Under the pieces are notes generated by a model. It saw nothing but the letters and a program-made list of their open reading frames with translations, searched no databases and was not told the DNA's origin. From Adiantum capillus-veneris (lineage: Eukaryota; Streptophyta; Polypodiopsida; Polypodiales; Pteridaceae), in assembly GCA_014529385.2 (NCBI GenBank), contig CM043953.1, positions 97,911,842 through 97,975,841 of the forward strand: DNA of 64,000 nucleotides, given 5' to 3'. Numbering within the stretch: the first letter of the stretch is position 1; the number at the start of each line of letters is the position of its first letter. Shown here one piece after another: positions 23,397-35,476 of this stretch. The position numbers and the translations under genes were made by a program.

Positions 23397-25321
23397 TTGA
23401 TGGAAAGAATGTTTATAGAGGGACTACCTGATCCTATCGAAGAAATGGAGATCCCATCTTCCCCACGTCAAGGGACTGAAGCCCAAAAGGTGTCGTTAAA
23501 CATTGCCAAATTGATGGATTTCATGTCTTCAGAATTTAGAACCACCATCATGTCCAAACTATATAAAGACCCTGAGCTAGTCTCAGCTCTTCAAGCCTTC
23601 CTCAATGGAGAACTAAAGTTTGGGCTACCACAATTTGCTATTGGGTGTGCTCTAACTCAACCAGGAGAACATAAATTAGACTACCCCATTAGCTTTGCAA
23701 GTCGTCAATTGAATAATGCCGAGAGAAACTACACCACTACAGAGCGAGAAGGTTTAGGTATGATTTATGCAGTGAAGAAATTTTGCTACTACCTTCTGGC
23801 CAACAAGTTTTTTTTCTATGTTGATCATCAAGCCTTGTTTTATCTAGTAAATAAACCTTATTCCATAGGAAGAATTACACGATGGTTGTTAATTCTCCTT
23901 GAGTTTGATTTTACCGTTGTGGTAAGACGTGATAAAAGACATGTCATGGTGGATCATTTGTCTCGCATACCCAATGGTGAAGCCCCTATTGGAGTCAAGG
24001 ATGAGTTGTCCGATACTTCTCTATTCCTAGTCGAAACCATACATGAATGGAGTGAGAAGATTGTGAACTTTCTAGTTAATGGTTTTCCACCCAAAGAGCT
24101 TCGTAGGGACATAGCTCAAAAATTGTTAAAAGAATGTGAACCTTACTCTCTCATTGTAGGAACTCTCTACAGGCTAGGGAAGGATGATATTCTTACACGG
24201 TGTGACCGTGAGGATGAGTATTTATACATACTACAAGAAGCCCACATGGGTATAGCCGGAGGACATTTCTCAAGGAAACTAACAGCTAGAAAGTGTTGCA
24301 ATCAGGCTATTGGTGGCCTACCTTATTCAAGGATGCATCACTTTTTGCAAAAGGATGTGATGAATGCCAACGTTACAAGATCACACAACGAAAGGATAAG
24401 ATGCCCTTACATCCTGTTAAAGTGACTCAACCATTTGAAAAATGGGGTTTGGACTTTGTAGGCCCAATTAGTCCGGCAGCTCGTACCACTCAATCTTGAT
24501 ATATTATCGTTGCCACTGACTATGTGACAAAGTGGGTGGAAGCCAGGGTGACACGTAAGGCCGATGCGGGATCAATTGCCAAATTTCTCTTTGAGAACAT
24601 TATTACAAGATTTGGCTTTCCCTTTGAGATTGTGAGTGACAATGGTACGCATTTTATAAATAAAGTAATAAAAGAACTTACTACCAACTTTATGATAGCT
24701 CACCATAAGTCCACACCTTATTATCCACAAGCAAATGGCCAAGCTGAGAGCACCAACAAGACCTTGAACTCTACCTTGACCAAAACGGTGGAAGTTCATC
24801 GCACAGATTGCGATTTAAAGCTTACATCAGGTCTATGGGATTATCTTATTGCGTACAAAGTTGCCATTAACTTCACACCGTTTAAGATGGTGTATGGCCA
24901 AGAAGCGGTTATGCCATGGAAGTTTGTCGTTCCTAGTCTTCAAGTAGCTTCTCAAGAAGGTTGGGATGGTAACCCCTTAGTTGAGCGATTATATATCCTT
25001 GAGAGGCTAGATGAAGAGAGGAAATCAGTTGTGCAAAATGCACTTGTGGAGAAAGACAGAAGGAAGAAATGGTTTGACCGTCATCTAAAGAACAAAGATA
25101 TCAATGTTGGTGATAAAGTCCTTATGTATGGAGTGTATAACAAAAAGAAAAAGTTGAAATATGCGAAAAAAGGACCATATAGAGTATGTGAGATCACCCC
25201 AGAAGGAACCATTCGTGTGGAGACTCTTGATGGAGTTGAAACCATTGGATTCCTCAATGGGAGCAAATTTAAAAGATACTATGATCCTTTAATCCAAGAG
25301 GAGCTACGTGCCATCCATTAA
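23397..25321 (+). pseudogene. Gypsy pol remnant: RNase H and integrase, RT missing
   Basis: A gag-pol linker reads into RNase H abruptly at FAIGCALTQPG (about 23633). The minus-strand relative at 43.7 kb has VDASN directly before this point, so the deletion removed RT and the first RNase H acidic residue. RNase H continues with ISFASRQLN, YTTTEREGLGMIYAVKKF and VDHQALFYL. The integrase has HHCC with a frameshift inside it near 24290 (H...H in one frame, CDECQ in the next). The catalytic triad is LDFVGP, SDNGTHF and QAEST, followed by a C-terminal domain ending near 25300. A TGA at 24497-24499 lies between TTQS and YIIVATDYVTKW. The element cannot supply its own RT. Confidence 0.88.
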
Positions 25322-25322
25322 A

Positions 25323-26261
25323 AAAAAGGCATCCAAGGCACAAACAGAATTGAAGAAGATACAAGCTCAAGCTGGGGCTAAGGAGCGACAACAACACATA
25401 AGACGCCAATGAGAGGTTAACCTTGGAGTTCCACATGCATTCCACGTTGAAACCGACGAGGATTGGTTGGACTCTGACACACCTCTACGATACCCTATTG
25501 AGCTAAACAACGCCTATAGAAAAGTGTTATATTACGCCTTATTGGACACGGGTGGTAAATATAATCTGCTATCATATGGGGTGTGGTGTCAGTTAGGGAA
25601 GCCACCTCTATCTGAAAGTATTATCCAAGTCAAGGGTATCAACAAGAAAAAAACTGCAATTTTTGGAATCTGGCACACTTCTGTCAGTTATGACAATGGG
25701 GTTGTAGCTCAAGACTTTTTGGTCATGCATGTTGGAACTATGCAGGGTAATATAAACCTAGGACATACGTGGATGATAGCCACCAAATGCACTATTGATT
25801 GGGGGACAGGGGGTGTCACAACATAGAAACCAACTCTTAGCCCTGCCACTCAAGCCATAATCCCTGAGATATTGCCTCTTAAGGAAATAAAACCCAAAAC
25901 ATTGCATGTCCAAGAGGTTGAACCATATGTCCCCATAGCCCAACTCTCTAGAGCGTCAACTGATGTAGTTGAAATAAAGCTTGAGACACAGAAGACCCAT
26001 CCCAATATAACAAAGAAAACATACAAGTGGGTCCCTAAAGCTTCTTTAGCGACCATAGCTAGTGCTAAAAGATGGGAGCCTGGTAAGAGACGTCCCACTC
26101 ACCCCAAGAAATGTAAAGAAACGTTGCGTTGGATTCCTAAAAAACTATTGGAAGCCCAAGGCTACTATGAAGGAAATGATCAAATCTGGGTGCCAAAACG
26201 TAAATTGTGCTCTTACTTGTCACCTGGCCCATGTGAGCCCAATCCTGTGGCTCCAAAATAA
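25323..26261 (+). pseudogene. Post-integrase ORF: retropepsin-like domain plus WxPK repeats
   Basis: One frame of about 312 codons, with stops at about 25410 (TGA) and 25824 (TAG), starts two bases after the integrase stop. A basic helical start (KKASKAQTELKK) is followed by DEDWLD, then YYALLDTGGKYNLLS (DTGG at 25545-25556). Further on come VKGI...IFGIWH and NLGHTWM, an arrangement like retroviral-type aspartic proteases, with DTGG instead of DTGA. The C-terminal third has three W[VI]PK motifs (26028, 26130, 26187). Protease normally precedes RT in this superfamily. A homologous but decayed domain lies after integrase in the element at 41.2-41.5 kb. Confidence 0.6.
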
Positions 26262-27379
26262 ATTGAAGATCGTGGAAAGAAAAAAATCATGTGATAACGG
26301 GAAAAAGAGCAGTGCAATCGGGTGGCCTCTGTACTCGTGCACACTCCACAAACCACGCCTCATGCAAACAAGAAAAGAACAAAACAAAGGGGGCACCACC
26401 CTAAATTAAGAGGTTTAGGGACCTCACACATAGTGCACATAGGCAAGTGAGACTTTTGGCCTTATGATGGCATCAAAACATATGGCAAAACACATAGAAA
26501 CGAAGCTTAGGGACCTTATGTAGCATATATATACACAAGAGATCAGCTTAACAATACAACGGCATCTGATCATACATAACAAGGATATAGAGAAGCAAGC
26601 CAAGGATGGCATAATCCCTTGTCAAAAACAATCAACCCAGCAAGTAGGTATGATCCTACTAGCAACACATCAATACCTTAGAGAATGATGGCGAGGATGG
26701 TGGCCATGGAGCATGAGAGAAGACTCCTTATTTAGGTTTTAGGGCTAGTAATGTAGCATACTAGAGGGAGAGAGAGAGAGGGAGAGAGAGTAGAGCTCCA
26801 TCCATAGCTCCTCGTTGTGAGCAATGTCGTCATAGCTTCGTTGCTTGGTGAAGTGGGTGAAGTGTTCGTTTTGAGTGAGAGAAGGCCTCCTTATATAGGT
26901 TTCTGAGAGGGTTTAGGATTAGGGATAAACATGCTTAAATCCGCTGATTGGGGTTACTTTTTGCTTAGGGTGGTCAACAAATTGAGGTCACCTGATATGT
27001 CACCATCAAGATATTCTCTAGATGATGTGAGAGGGGAGGGTAAATGCTGATTTTTCTGATTGTGACACATGGGGATAAGGCCTTGACCAGCATTTAAGAG
27101 CAGGAAGGTGGCTGTTGAAACTGGAGGTTCTGCACATGTCAGGGGGGGACCTGCGGGGGGGGCGGGTGGCAGCTGGGTCCTCCTGAATATCAAATTCTCA
27201 AAAAATCCTCAACCATGGCTTCTTTTGACATGTGTTCTTTGAAAAAATCAGCATGTCTCTTTTCAACTCAAAAGTCTTTATCCCTGTTGACTCACCTTTA
27301 CCATAAGATTTTCCCCTTTTCTCCTCCTGTAACTGCATTGTTGATGCCCAATCACTGCTTCTAGTAACAGTGAACTGTT
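26262..27379 (+). other. Non-coding gypsy interior
   Basis: AT-rich DNA with a GA-rich patch at 26766-26791 and two similar phrases about CTCCTTATTTAGG / CTCCTTATATAGG near 26727 and 26889. No ORF with a domain is seen. Confidence 0.5.
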
Positions 27380-27540
27380 ACCTACCAAATACTTATGGTG
27401 CAGTAAAAAGTATTTACCATGGGTAAAAAAAGTTACTGTAGGTAAAAAGTGATTTGTATTTACCATGTAAATATTTACTCTAGGTAAAACATATTTGCTG
27501 TGGTAAAAAATATTTACTGTCGGTAAAAAAGTGAAAACGG
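27380..27540. repeat. Self-complementary GGTAAAAA/TTTACC minisatellite
   Basis: About six degenerate units of roughly 20-25 bp built on GTAAAAA-nTATTTACTGT-G. Each unit contains GTAAA and TTTAC arms, so single strands can fold into small hairpins. It lies inside the gypsy element. Confidence 0.7.
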
Positions 27541-27807
27541 AGTATGCTGTGCTGTGAGTCCACACGAACATCCTCGTGTAAATTTCACTAGAAATTCACA
27601 CCTAGAATGGGCTATTCTGTAAGATATAGGTTGTACGCATGCATAAGAGCTCGTTCCCACGTATCTTCTGTCCATGGCACTTTTTACTCTTTGGTGCTTG
27701 TGAAGTAGATTTTTCTTCTCTTTCGAGATCCCTTGGACTAGAGTATCCTCATCTCCCCAACAACTGACTGTGCCTTTACTGCATCTTCAGAAGGGGTCCT
27801 AAAAACC

Positions 27808-28370
27808 ATGCATCATCATGGAATGCTACACATCAGCTCCAGAGCTAGTTTGGGTAAAGAACAATTTGTTCCACCTAGCTTAAGAACAGGGAAGTCAAAT
27901 GAAGCTTCTTGCTCTTCATATAGTTCCTATATGGAAATAGAAGCTTTGACACAACCTCCACCCACCATTGTAAATATCCATACAAACAAGGAAGAGTTTG
28001 CACCTCCCATTGTAAGTTCACCACCGACAACAACGTTGCAAATGAAATCATGGGAGAGTATCTTACCACCCTTGCAACTAGATGAAATGCATAGGGCGAT
28101 CAAAAACTATTGATTAAAGCCTTCACCCATAACAACTTGGAACAATTGGTTTCAAAAGGTGACGACATCTTTCCAAAAAGTCTAATCTGGGGATTGTTTG
28201 CTGACATCCATCATTCACTTGCTTCCCTCTCAACCTTCCTCCCTGACCTCTCAATCTCCAATCCTAGGGAATGTATATATAAAGCCTTATACTCACAAAA
28301 ACAAGATAAAAAAGTAAAAGAGCAAGAGCTACTAAACAATAATGTGGAAACTTACAAGTTCTATACATAA
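27808..28370 (+). CDS. Two adjoining small ORFs, unrecognised
   Basis: Frames at 27808-28113 and 28110-28370 overlap by four bases (ATGA-like arrangement) in different phases. The first is Ser/Pro/Thr-rich; the second has FPKSLIWGLFADIHHSLASL and a charged end. They match nothing I recognise. They occupy the region between integrase and 3' LTR where envelope-like ORFs occur in some plant gypsy elements, but I see no signal peptide or membrane span. Confidence 0.25.
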
Positions 28371-28583
28371 CACAAAATCATAAAAACACATTATGCACAA
28401 GAACACGACCCTTGTAATACTTTCACTCTAACCATCATCTATCTGTGTATACAGATATGGCTAGTACGCTAGAGTCATCCACTCCTCCCTTGGGTGAGAG
28501 GTACCCTCGTTACTTTTCACAAGTGTTTCACATGGTCTTTCTGGTGCTTGCCTGTGAATGGGATTTGGTAGGTACGCTAGCAT

Positions 28584-28880
28584 GTGAGAGGAATTTTTGA
28601 GGAGTTAGAATGGCTGATACATCTCTTGACCACGATTGATCCATACTTAGTAGAGAGCGTTTCTCCCATTGCACAAGCCTACCCTTTTGACCAAGATGAC
28701 TATAGGCGTCTAGTGACCTTCTTAGTAAACATTGGTGCCTCTGATGAAGAAGAAGATATACATGATTACATGGATGGCACATATGGTCTCACGGATGATG
28801 AATTTGTTTTTGTTGACGACGAGGATAGGGGTTTAGCCTTAGGGTTCCCCCCCAATCTCGACAATATCCTATTCCCTTGA
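28584..28880 (+). CDS. Small acidic ORF, unrecognised
   Basis: A 98-codon frame with a very acidic second half (SDEEEDIHDYMDG, DDEFVFVDDEDRG). It could be the tail of a longer gypsy accessory ORF or chance. The start codon is uncertain. Confidence 0.25.
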   Translation: MRGIFEELEWLIHLLTTIDPYLVESVSPIAQAYPFDQDDYRRLVTFLVNIGASDEEEDIHDYMDGTYGLTDDEFVFVDDEDRGLALGFPPNLDNILFP

Positions 28881-30032
28881 CTCTCTAGGGGGAGTGCAAA
28901 TAATTAGGTTAGGGTTCCTTTTGTTTTTTAATTGTGTTCAATAAGTGTTGGTACCTTTTTCCACTGATGTGCCTCTAGAAGGTGGATGCTTTGTGGTGAC
29001 TATTGTGCAGTTTGTGACTACATAAGAATGCCTTTGGAAAACAACAACAATGGATGTTTACATGTTACAACGGATGTTCTCCATTATATCAGGTGTACTA
29101 CTTTCTTTTATCTATGCTTCCATATTTACATGTTTGCATCTTGTCATTTGAATTCTAAAATGCATAAAATTTATGAAGTTGTGACATTGTAAATTTAGAT
29201 GCTATAATTTTTTCAAACTTCTAGTACCTTTGTTCTTCTCTTTGAGTTTGGTCTATTAGTTGGCTTTAAGTAGGTATCAGGACCTTAGGCTAAACTAGGC
29301 CACTTAATTGCTGACTTTGATTCCTAAATAGTCTATTAATTGTAGTAACTTTTGTAATGTTTTAGGATATGAAGATATAGTTCTCTCTAGTTTATTCCAC
29401 CTAAGTGTGACTTGTGTTATGGAAGCCCATGTGTTAAGCTGGTATTTGAGACCTCGAGTCTCCTAGCTAGTTTATGCTCAAGCTAGTATTTGAGACCTTG
29501 AGTCTCCCAGCTGTGCTGGTATTTGAAACCTCGAGTCCCCCAGCTACTTGTAGCAACTATGACAACAACAAATAAGAAAACAAAGAAAAAGAAAAGAGAA
29601 AGCAAATAGCACAAACTTCCTTGTATTTTATGTGGATCACACTTAAGTGGTATTATAAGTGACAAGACCACTAGTCCTTAGACCGCGACGAGCATTCCTA
29701 AGGTTAACTACTCTTTAGTCGACATTTTTTGATTAACGTTGGTCAATCTAGTACTTACTTTAGCCCTAGCTCTTGTGTACTTCTCTTAGAGTCGAACTGA
29801 TAGACCTTAACTCAATTGCATTTTATTCAGGTACTATGCTTGTTCTAGTTGGCAATGTTACAATTCATAAATTTGTCTTTGCATTTCCTAGAATATCATA
29901 TATGCATCTCACTTATTGCACACCTATACATGCTGCCTTTGAGCTTTCACAATGTTGTTTCTCTTCTGACACAGGTACTTCTATCGTGGATCCGATGTTG
30001 CACTGTTATATTCCTAGGACGGAATCTACATC
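28881..30032 (+). other. Non-coding 3' interior of the gypsy element, with a 31-bp minisatellite
   Basis: Three near-identical units GCTrGTATTTGArACCTyGAG(TC...)CAGCT lie at 29438-29468, 29482-29512 and 29515-29545. The rest holds no supported gene. Confidence 0.55.
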
Positions 30033-30045
30033 AGGAAGGGGGGCA
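30033..30045 (+). promoter_or_regulatory. Polypurine tract of the gypsy element
   Basis: AGGAAGGGGGGCA stands immediately before TGTTAACC, the 3' LTR start. Confidence 0.85.
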
Positions 30046-30301
30046 TGTTAACCACTGGCGTCCACTTCTAGTAGTCATGGGTCGGGCTTGTCGATCCAAT
30101 AGGAAAAGGGTAAGAGTGATCGCTGATGAGAGGTGCACTCTAACAGGAACATTCAAGGGTTAGTTGGCTAAGTATGGGTGCCCGAGTGTGAATGGGGTGA
30201 GCTCATATAAAATTCACCGAAACCTTAAAATCATTCATTCTTTCATTTGTGCAATTGAAGAGTGCTCTTGCTCCATCTCCATCTTCTTCTTCTTCATATC
30301 C

Positions 30302-30388
<87 letters not shown>

Positions 30389-30646
30389 AGAGAGAGAGAG
30401 TGGGGGTGATCGAGCATTGCGACGACGGCACAGTGGCGGGTGAAGCGGTTGAGCACAGCGCAGCGGCGGCTCCTTCTTCTTCGCGGCAAGGAATCCTCCA
30501 AGAAGGCGAGCGTAGGGCAGTGAGTGACACACCCTTGCTCTCTTGAGCTTGCTAGATTAGTTTAGTTGTGTGCTTGGAGCCATTTGTGGCTCGCACACAG
30601 TGTATCGGCAAGTCCCTTGCATTGACACGTGCGACAGACGCGCACA
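30046..30646 (+). repeat. 3' LTR of the gypsy element
   Basis: It starts TGTTAACCACTGGC, with a TATA box at 30206-30213, (TG)n at about 30303-30384 and the end GCGCACA. Compared with the 5' LTR the TG run is longer, the GA run is shorter, and a GC-rich insertion (GAGCACAGCGCAGCGGCGG) is present near 30450. Confidence 0.9.
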
Positions 30647-31344
<698 letters not shown>

Positions 31345-31771
31345 TTCATGCCAAAGTACTCATTAGCTCAACGATGTTTTCAAGTTTTCCTAGCCCTACT
31401 AGTGGTGCCACTTCCTTCGTCTTTTTATATTTTATGGATCTAGAATCTAATATCTAAAATTAATTCTAATGCGCGATGGAAGCTCCCCTACCATGCCACA
31501 ACACTAAGTCCCATGGGGTATTCAATGAAGTTGGAGAGATGGAATCAATGGTTGTAGGCCGAGTAGGAGAATCTCGAGACAGATGGACAAAAAAAAGGGT
31601 GCGATCAATGCGCGCAATGTGAATCAAACCCACCACTTGCCCGTTGATAGATTGTTGTCCTACCCACGGGGATGCATAGCTTTTGATGCCATCTAACGCA
31701 AAACACACCCTTATATGGTGAACACAAACGAGAAAAACTAAATTTGACCAAAAAGAGTAAACTTGGACAAC
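31345..31771 (-). repeat. Dispersed repeat with tRNA-like internal boxes, minus copy
   Basis: The reverse complement matches 55943-56345 along about 400 bp. The centre reads AGATGGCATCAAAAGCTA and, further on, GGTGGGTTTGATTCAC, which resembles a pol III B box. Because the tRNA-like part is internal rather than terminal, this is either a composite SINE or another repeat carrying tRNA-like sequence. Confidence 0.5.
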
Positions 31772-32040
31772 ATCTGAAGGCCCATGCTATTTAATCTCTA
31801 TTACAGCAGCGTTTTCAACACTCTTTGCAACATTTTTTGGATGGACATCAAGCTAATTTTTTTACCCTTTGTGCGATTGATCACTCCCTTGCTCGTCAAG
31901 ACACCATCCGGTGGTTGTTTGAGCGGTTATTTGGACTACTACAGCATTGGAGAGGGTACCCTCATTGGTGACTTGCGATCTTATGTATCTACCTTCTGGA
32001 CTACTTTTTGAGCATGCGACATGTTGACTCTGAAGAAGAA
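31772..32040. other. No gene or LTR recognised
   Basis: I looked for a TG...CA LTR end and a Met-type PBS upstream of the copia gag remnant and found neither. Confidence 0.4.
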
Positions 32041-33930
32041 GGGACAATAACAATAATTTCAGAAGGGGGGCACCATGTCTTGTGTGACTACAGCCACTTT
32101 CACTTCTACAACTACATTAGCATATGTCAACACAATATCCAACAATTATGCCCTCACCCAGTTTGCTCAGGAGAAGAAGTTGGATTTACACAACTATTTT
32201 GTGTGGAGGACACGAGTCTGCACAATCATTGCCTACCATAGACTCTGGGAATGGTTGAATGATTTCACACATTTGGCTGCAAAGTCTACCCTTCCCACTG
32301 CCACTCAGGACCAAATCGACGAGTGGGTGGATCGGGACATACAAGTCTTTATCTTTCTTATGATGAACCTCTTTGACCGCATCACAAAGGAAATTTCCAA
32401 AGAGGAGCATGCAAATCCATTGTGGAGACGGATTCTTGACCAGTTCAGTGAGGAGACCTGTTTTCCAGACAAATCACACTTGAACGAGAGTTGTAAAACG
32501 TCCAGTTCGAGGATTTTAACTCACTTGATGGGTTGACCCGTCGCATGCAAGAGCTCTGGGACGACCTTGTCTTTGCCAAGGAGGTGACATCACCTCAACA
32601 CACATGGCTAGCCTCTTACTATTCAAGATTCCCCCACATTTTGATCCCTACTTTCAGACTTTTCTCACATCTGGACATACCTCTTTTCCCACCTAGGACA
32701 AAACTCTCCCTTCCCTCAGACAGATCGAGGGGCACTCTGCATTGAGAGACTGAGGTTCTGTTGATGTAGAAGGAGCTTTGATAGCTCAAGAAGGCAACAA
32801 GAAAGGTAAAGGTAAGAAGAAGAAGAAGAACAAGGACATCGAATGTTACCACTGCCACAAGAAAGAGCACAAAGAATCAAAATGCAAAAAGAAGAAGCAC
32901 GAAGAGGCCAACAAGGAGAAACTGACAGCCTTGATTGTAGTTCTAGACTCTCACAAGACGGCAAGGACCGCTCTTGTTGTGACAAAGGACCATGCTCCTT
33001 CTACATTTCACTCAGGTACTTGGGTTGTTGATAGTGGAGCCACCACTCACATGACTCCCCAATAGTCTTGGTTTAGCTCTCTAAGGGAGACTCATGGGTA
33101 GAATGTCACTATGAGTGACAACCATGAGATTCCAGTGTCTGACACACGCCAGATTACCCTCTTCCATTCTACCTTAGACCCGAAGTTCAATTCAATGGAA
33201 GTGCTTTACGTTCCAGACATGGCCTTCAACCTCTTCTTTATGTCGAGTTTGGACTCTCAGGGAGCTGACATACATTTTGGGAGTGTCACATTGACCATTC
33301 CTGATTCTACGATAGGTATTGTTCTTATAAGTGTTGAGCGCATGGTTCCCTATACCACCTCACTGCTCTTCTATCTCAAACCATAGTGACTTCTTCTCTA
33401 TGGCATGCACGATATGGACATCTATGTTATCATCAGCTTCAGCAGGCTGCTAGGACCTTTATGGTGGAGGGTTTACTAGCGGTACACTCCTCGTCAGGCA
33501 TATGTAGGGCTTGCCAAATGGGCAAGCAACACAAGGCTGCCTTTCCAAAGCAGGCATCCAACAAAGCTTCGGCACCACTCGTACTTGTTCACATTGATCT
33601 ATGCGGCCCAATGAGCACTCCTTCATTTTTTGGCTCACTATTTTGGCTTGTGCTTGTGGATGATTTCAACAGGAACACTTGGGCTTTGTTCTTAAAGCTC
33701 AAGTTGGAGGCTTTCAATTTCATTTGGAATTGGAAGACTATGGTTGAAAAGGAGAATGACTTGCATGTCAAATGTATTCACTCAGACAGAGGGGGTGAGT
33801 TTACCTTGAAGAAATTTGTACAGTGATGCAAGTTAGAGGGTATCGAGCGCTAGCTGACTACTCCATGTGTGTGGGCTGCCAAGTCTCACTATTATCTTAT
33901 TGCAGACATAGCAAGAACCATGAACATAAT
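32041..33930 (+). pseudogene. Ty1/copia gag-protease-integrase remnant
   Basis: Gag (32075-32536, LDLHNYFVWRTRV) shifts frame near 32530 and again near 32760. It reaches a lysine-rich stretch with one zinc knuckle (CYHCHKKEHKESKC) and protease (WVVDSGATTHMT, about 33024). The pre-integrase zinc region (LWHARYGHL...CRACQMGK) and the integrase core with IDLCGP, DDF and HSDRGGEF follow. A stop at 33824-33826 and decayed sequence then end the similarity near 33930. RT and RNase H are absent, so the copy is truncated. Several TAG/TGA stops break it. Confidence 0.82.
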
Positions 33931-34559
33931 TGTCAATCCATGGGACAAAGCTGACTCGACTAGTGCATGGAGGCTATAGGAGGGTGTTAATCTCTTGGAA
34001 AACAACAAACAACTCGCATCTAACTCAAGCTACACTCAAATGACCTAAGTCATCAAAAGCTAGTCGCTAATCTGATTGTTACAGCATCAAACAACATCCA
34101 AATGCTATGAAACTTCTAGGGCAAGTATATAAGACCTAAGCACACATGCTTATGGTCTCAAATCTCACTCTCAATGACTGGCAAAAAATGTGATTATTAA
34201 CAGTAGGGAGATTTTGACCCTAGTTGTTTTTGACTAGGAATGCATCTAAATGTTTAGCAATGATGTCCCGATACCCCGCTACTAATGATGAAATTTAGGC
34301 CACGGGTTGGCAACATCAAATGCTATGATTTACTGTGATATGCTTACATCAATGCATAGAGCTCTTACTTGTGGTTGCAATGTAACAGACGGCGCTGCAA
34401 GGTGACAACCGCAAGAAAGATAGAAGATAAGGAGAGAGCAGAGCGACGTAAGCTCACACTGTGTATTTCATTATCCAAAAACTTAATAAAAACTTTACAA
34501 AGATGGCTTTTATACCTTAGCCAAGGTTTCTCAGGTCAAAAAGTAATCATCTGGGAGCT
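33931..34559. other. No gene seen; possible minus-strand promoter-like motif
   Basis: AT-rich sequence. On the minus strand GGTATAAAAGCC (34506-34517) resembles a TATA box, as in LTRs, but no LTR pair was found. Confidence 0.35.
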
Positions 34560-35458
34560 CTAATCAAGAATTAACTATTAGGAAATATGACGTAGCTAAG
34601 TAGATAATTGAGTAGATTACGTAATGGAGAGAGATAATTTACACACACAAGAGATTATAGAGTAGAGAGAGAGAGAGAAAGCACACGATATACGTGGTTC
34701 ACCCAATGTGGGCTACGTCCACGAGAAAAAAGCCACTCAATGGCTTTAGTACTTCAAACAAGAAGTAAGTTACAAAGGGATTATACCCTTTTGGAGCTCC
34801 CGCCTTGCTTCACTCTCAACACCTCACATCAACTGTACAATGCACCACAATGCTTCACAAAATCCTTTTTGTGTGTAGAAGAGGCCTTTTTTTATAGGCC
34901 AAAAGGACTGCCCTCTCTCATGAGAGGCAGCCATGTGTAGCCGCCCTTGTGAAGATAAGTCCAAATTGGACCCTCCAATCCGTCCATGTGTGGCCGCCCT
35001 TGAGAAGACAAGTCCGCTTTTGAATTTGGCCACCGGCCACCGGCCAACCGATCGATCGTTTTTTGACCACTTTTCGGCCACAGTCGGCCACAGTCCGGCC
35101 ATATACTCTGGCAAAAAGGAATATTCCGGCAAAGAATATCTCGAGACTGGCCGTGAGAATTTTGGTTTCTGGTGAGTGATTTTGGTTTTCTACGAGTGAT
35201 TTTTCTTCACACACGATGGCTTCTCCTCATAATGAGGGCCTTACAAATGTGCATTTTTACCACAAAAAATTACAAGGGGTAAATCAGGCTCCATACTTAA
35301 CATTAACTGATACAATCTGAAAGCTTATAGCTCCAGCTCATAGATTACAATATTCACTCATCAAATAGGAGTTACAATATTCCAGATTTATCAAAAGAAT
35401 AAGTGTTTTTACAATGAAGCTCCCGAAAAATGTTACGTGGGGTAACTTGCTGCTAACA
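34560..35458 (-). repeat. LTR-like block, minus orientation
   Basis: On the minus strand it begins TGTTAGCAGCAAG directly after a polypurine tract. It has a TATA-like CCTATAAAAA near 34890-34898 and then CGTGGACGTAGCCCACATTG...ACCACGTA, a phrase like the R/U5 of many plant LTRs. The U3 holds two copies of a 31-bp unit (34932-34962 and 34985-35015) starting CATGTGTrGCCGCCCTTG, plus short GGCCACAGTC repeats. The left end is not firmly defined. It could be the 3' LTR of the minus-strand gypsy element further right. Confidence 0.45.
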
Positions 35459-35476
35459 TTCCCCCCCTCTTCACTG
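35459..35476 (-). promoter_or_regulatory. Polypurine tract, minus strand
   Basis: On the minus strand GTGAAGAGGGGGGGAA precedes TGTTAGC. Its side relative to the LTR-like block shows that the block is a 3' LTR whose internal region lies at higher coordinates. Confidence 0.5.

Larger units (their letters stand above)
18399..30646 (+). mobile_element. Ty3/gypsy LTR retrotransposon, complete ends, RT-deleted
   Basis: Two LTRs of about 590-600 bp enclose about 11 kb. Order: 5' LTR, tRNA-Asp-type PBS, gag with zinc knuckles, RNase H, integrase, a protease-like ORF, long non-coding DNA with small unrecognised ORFs, PPT, 3' LTR. G homopolymers (18383-18398 and 30647-30653) adjoin both ends, consistent with a GGGGG target duplication. 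The normal protease and RT between gag and RNase H are absent, so the copy is non-autonomous. Confidence 0.88.

Noticed and set aside
26700-26960. Telomere-like TTTAGGATTAGGG phrase
   Set aside because: Only single degenerate units, no array.
27380-27540. CRISPR-like array
   Set aside because: Units are degenerate, contiguous and without unique spacers; the context is a plant retroelement.
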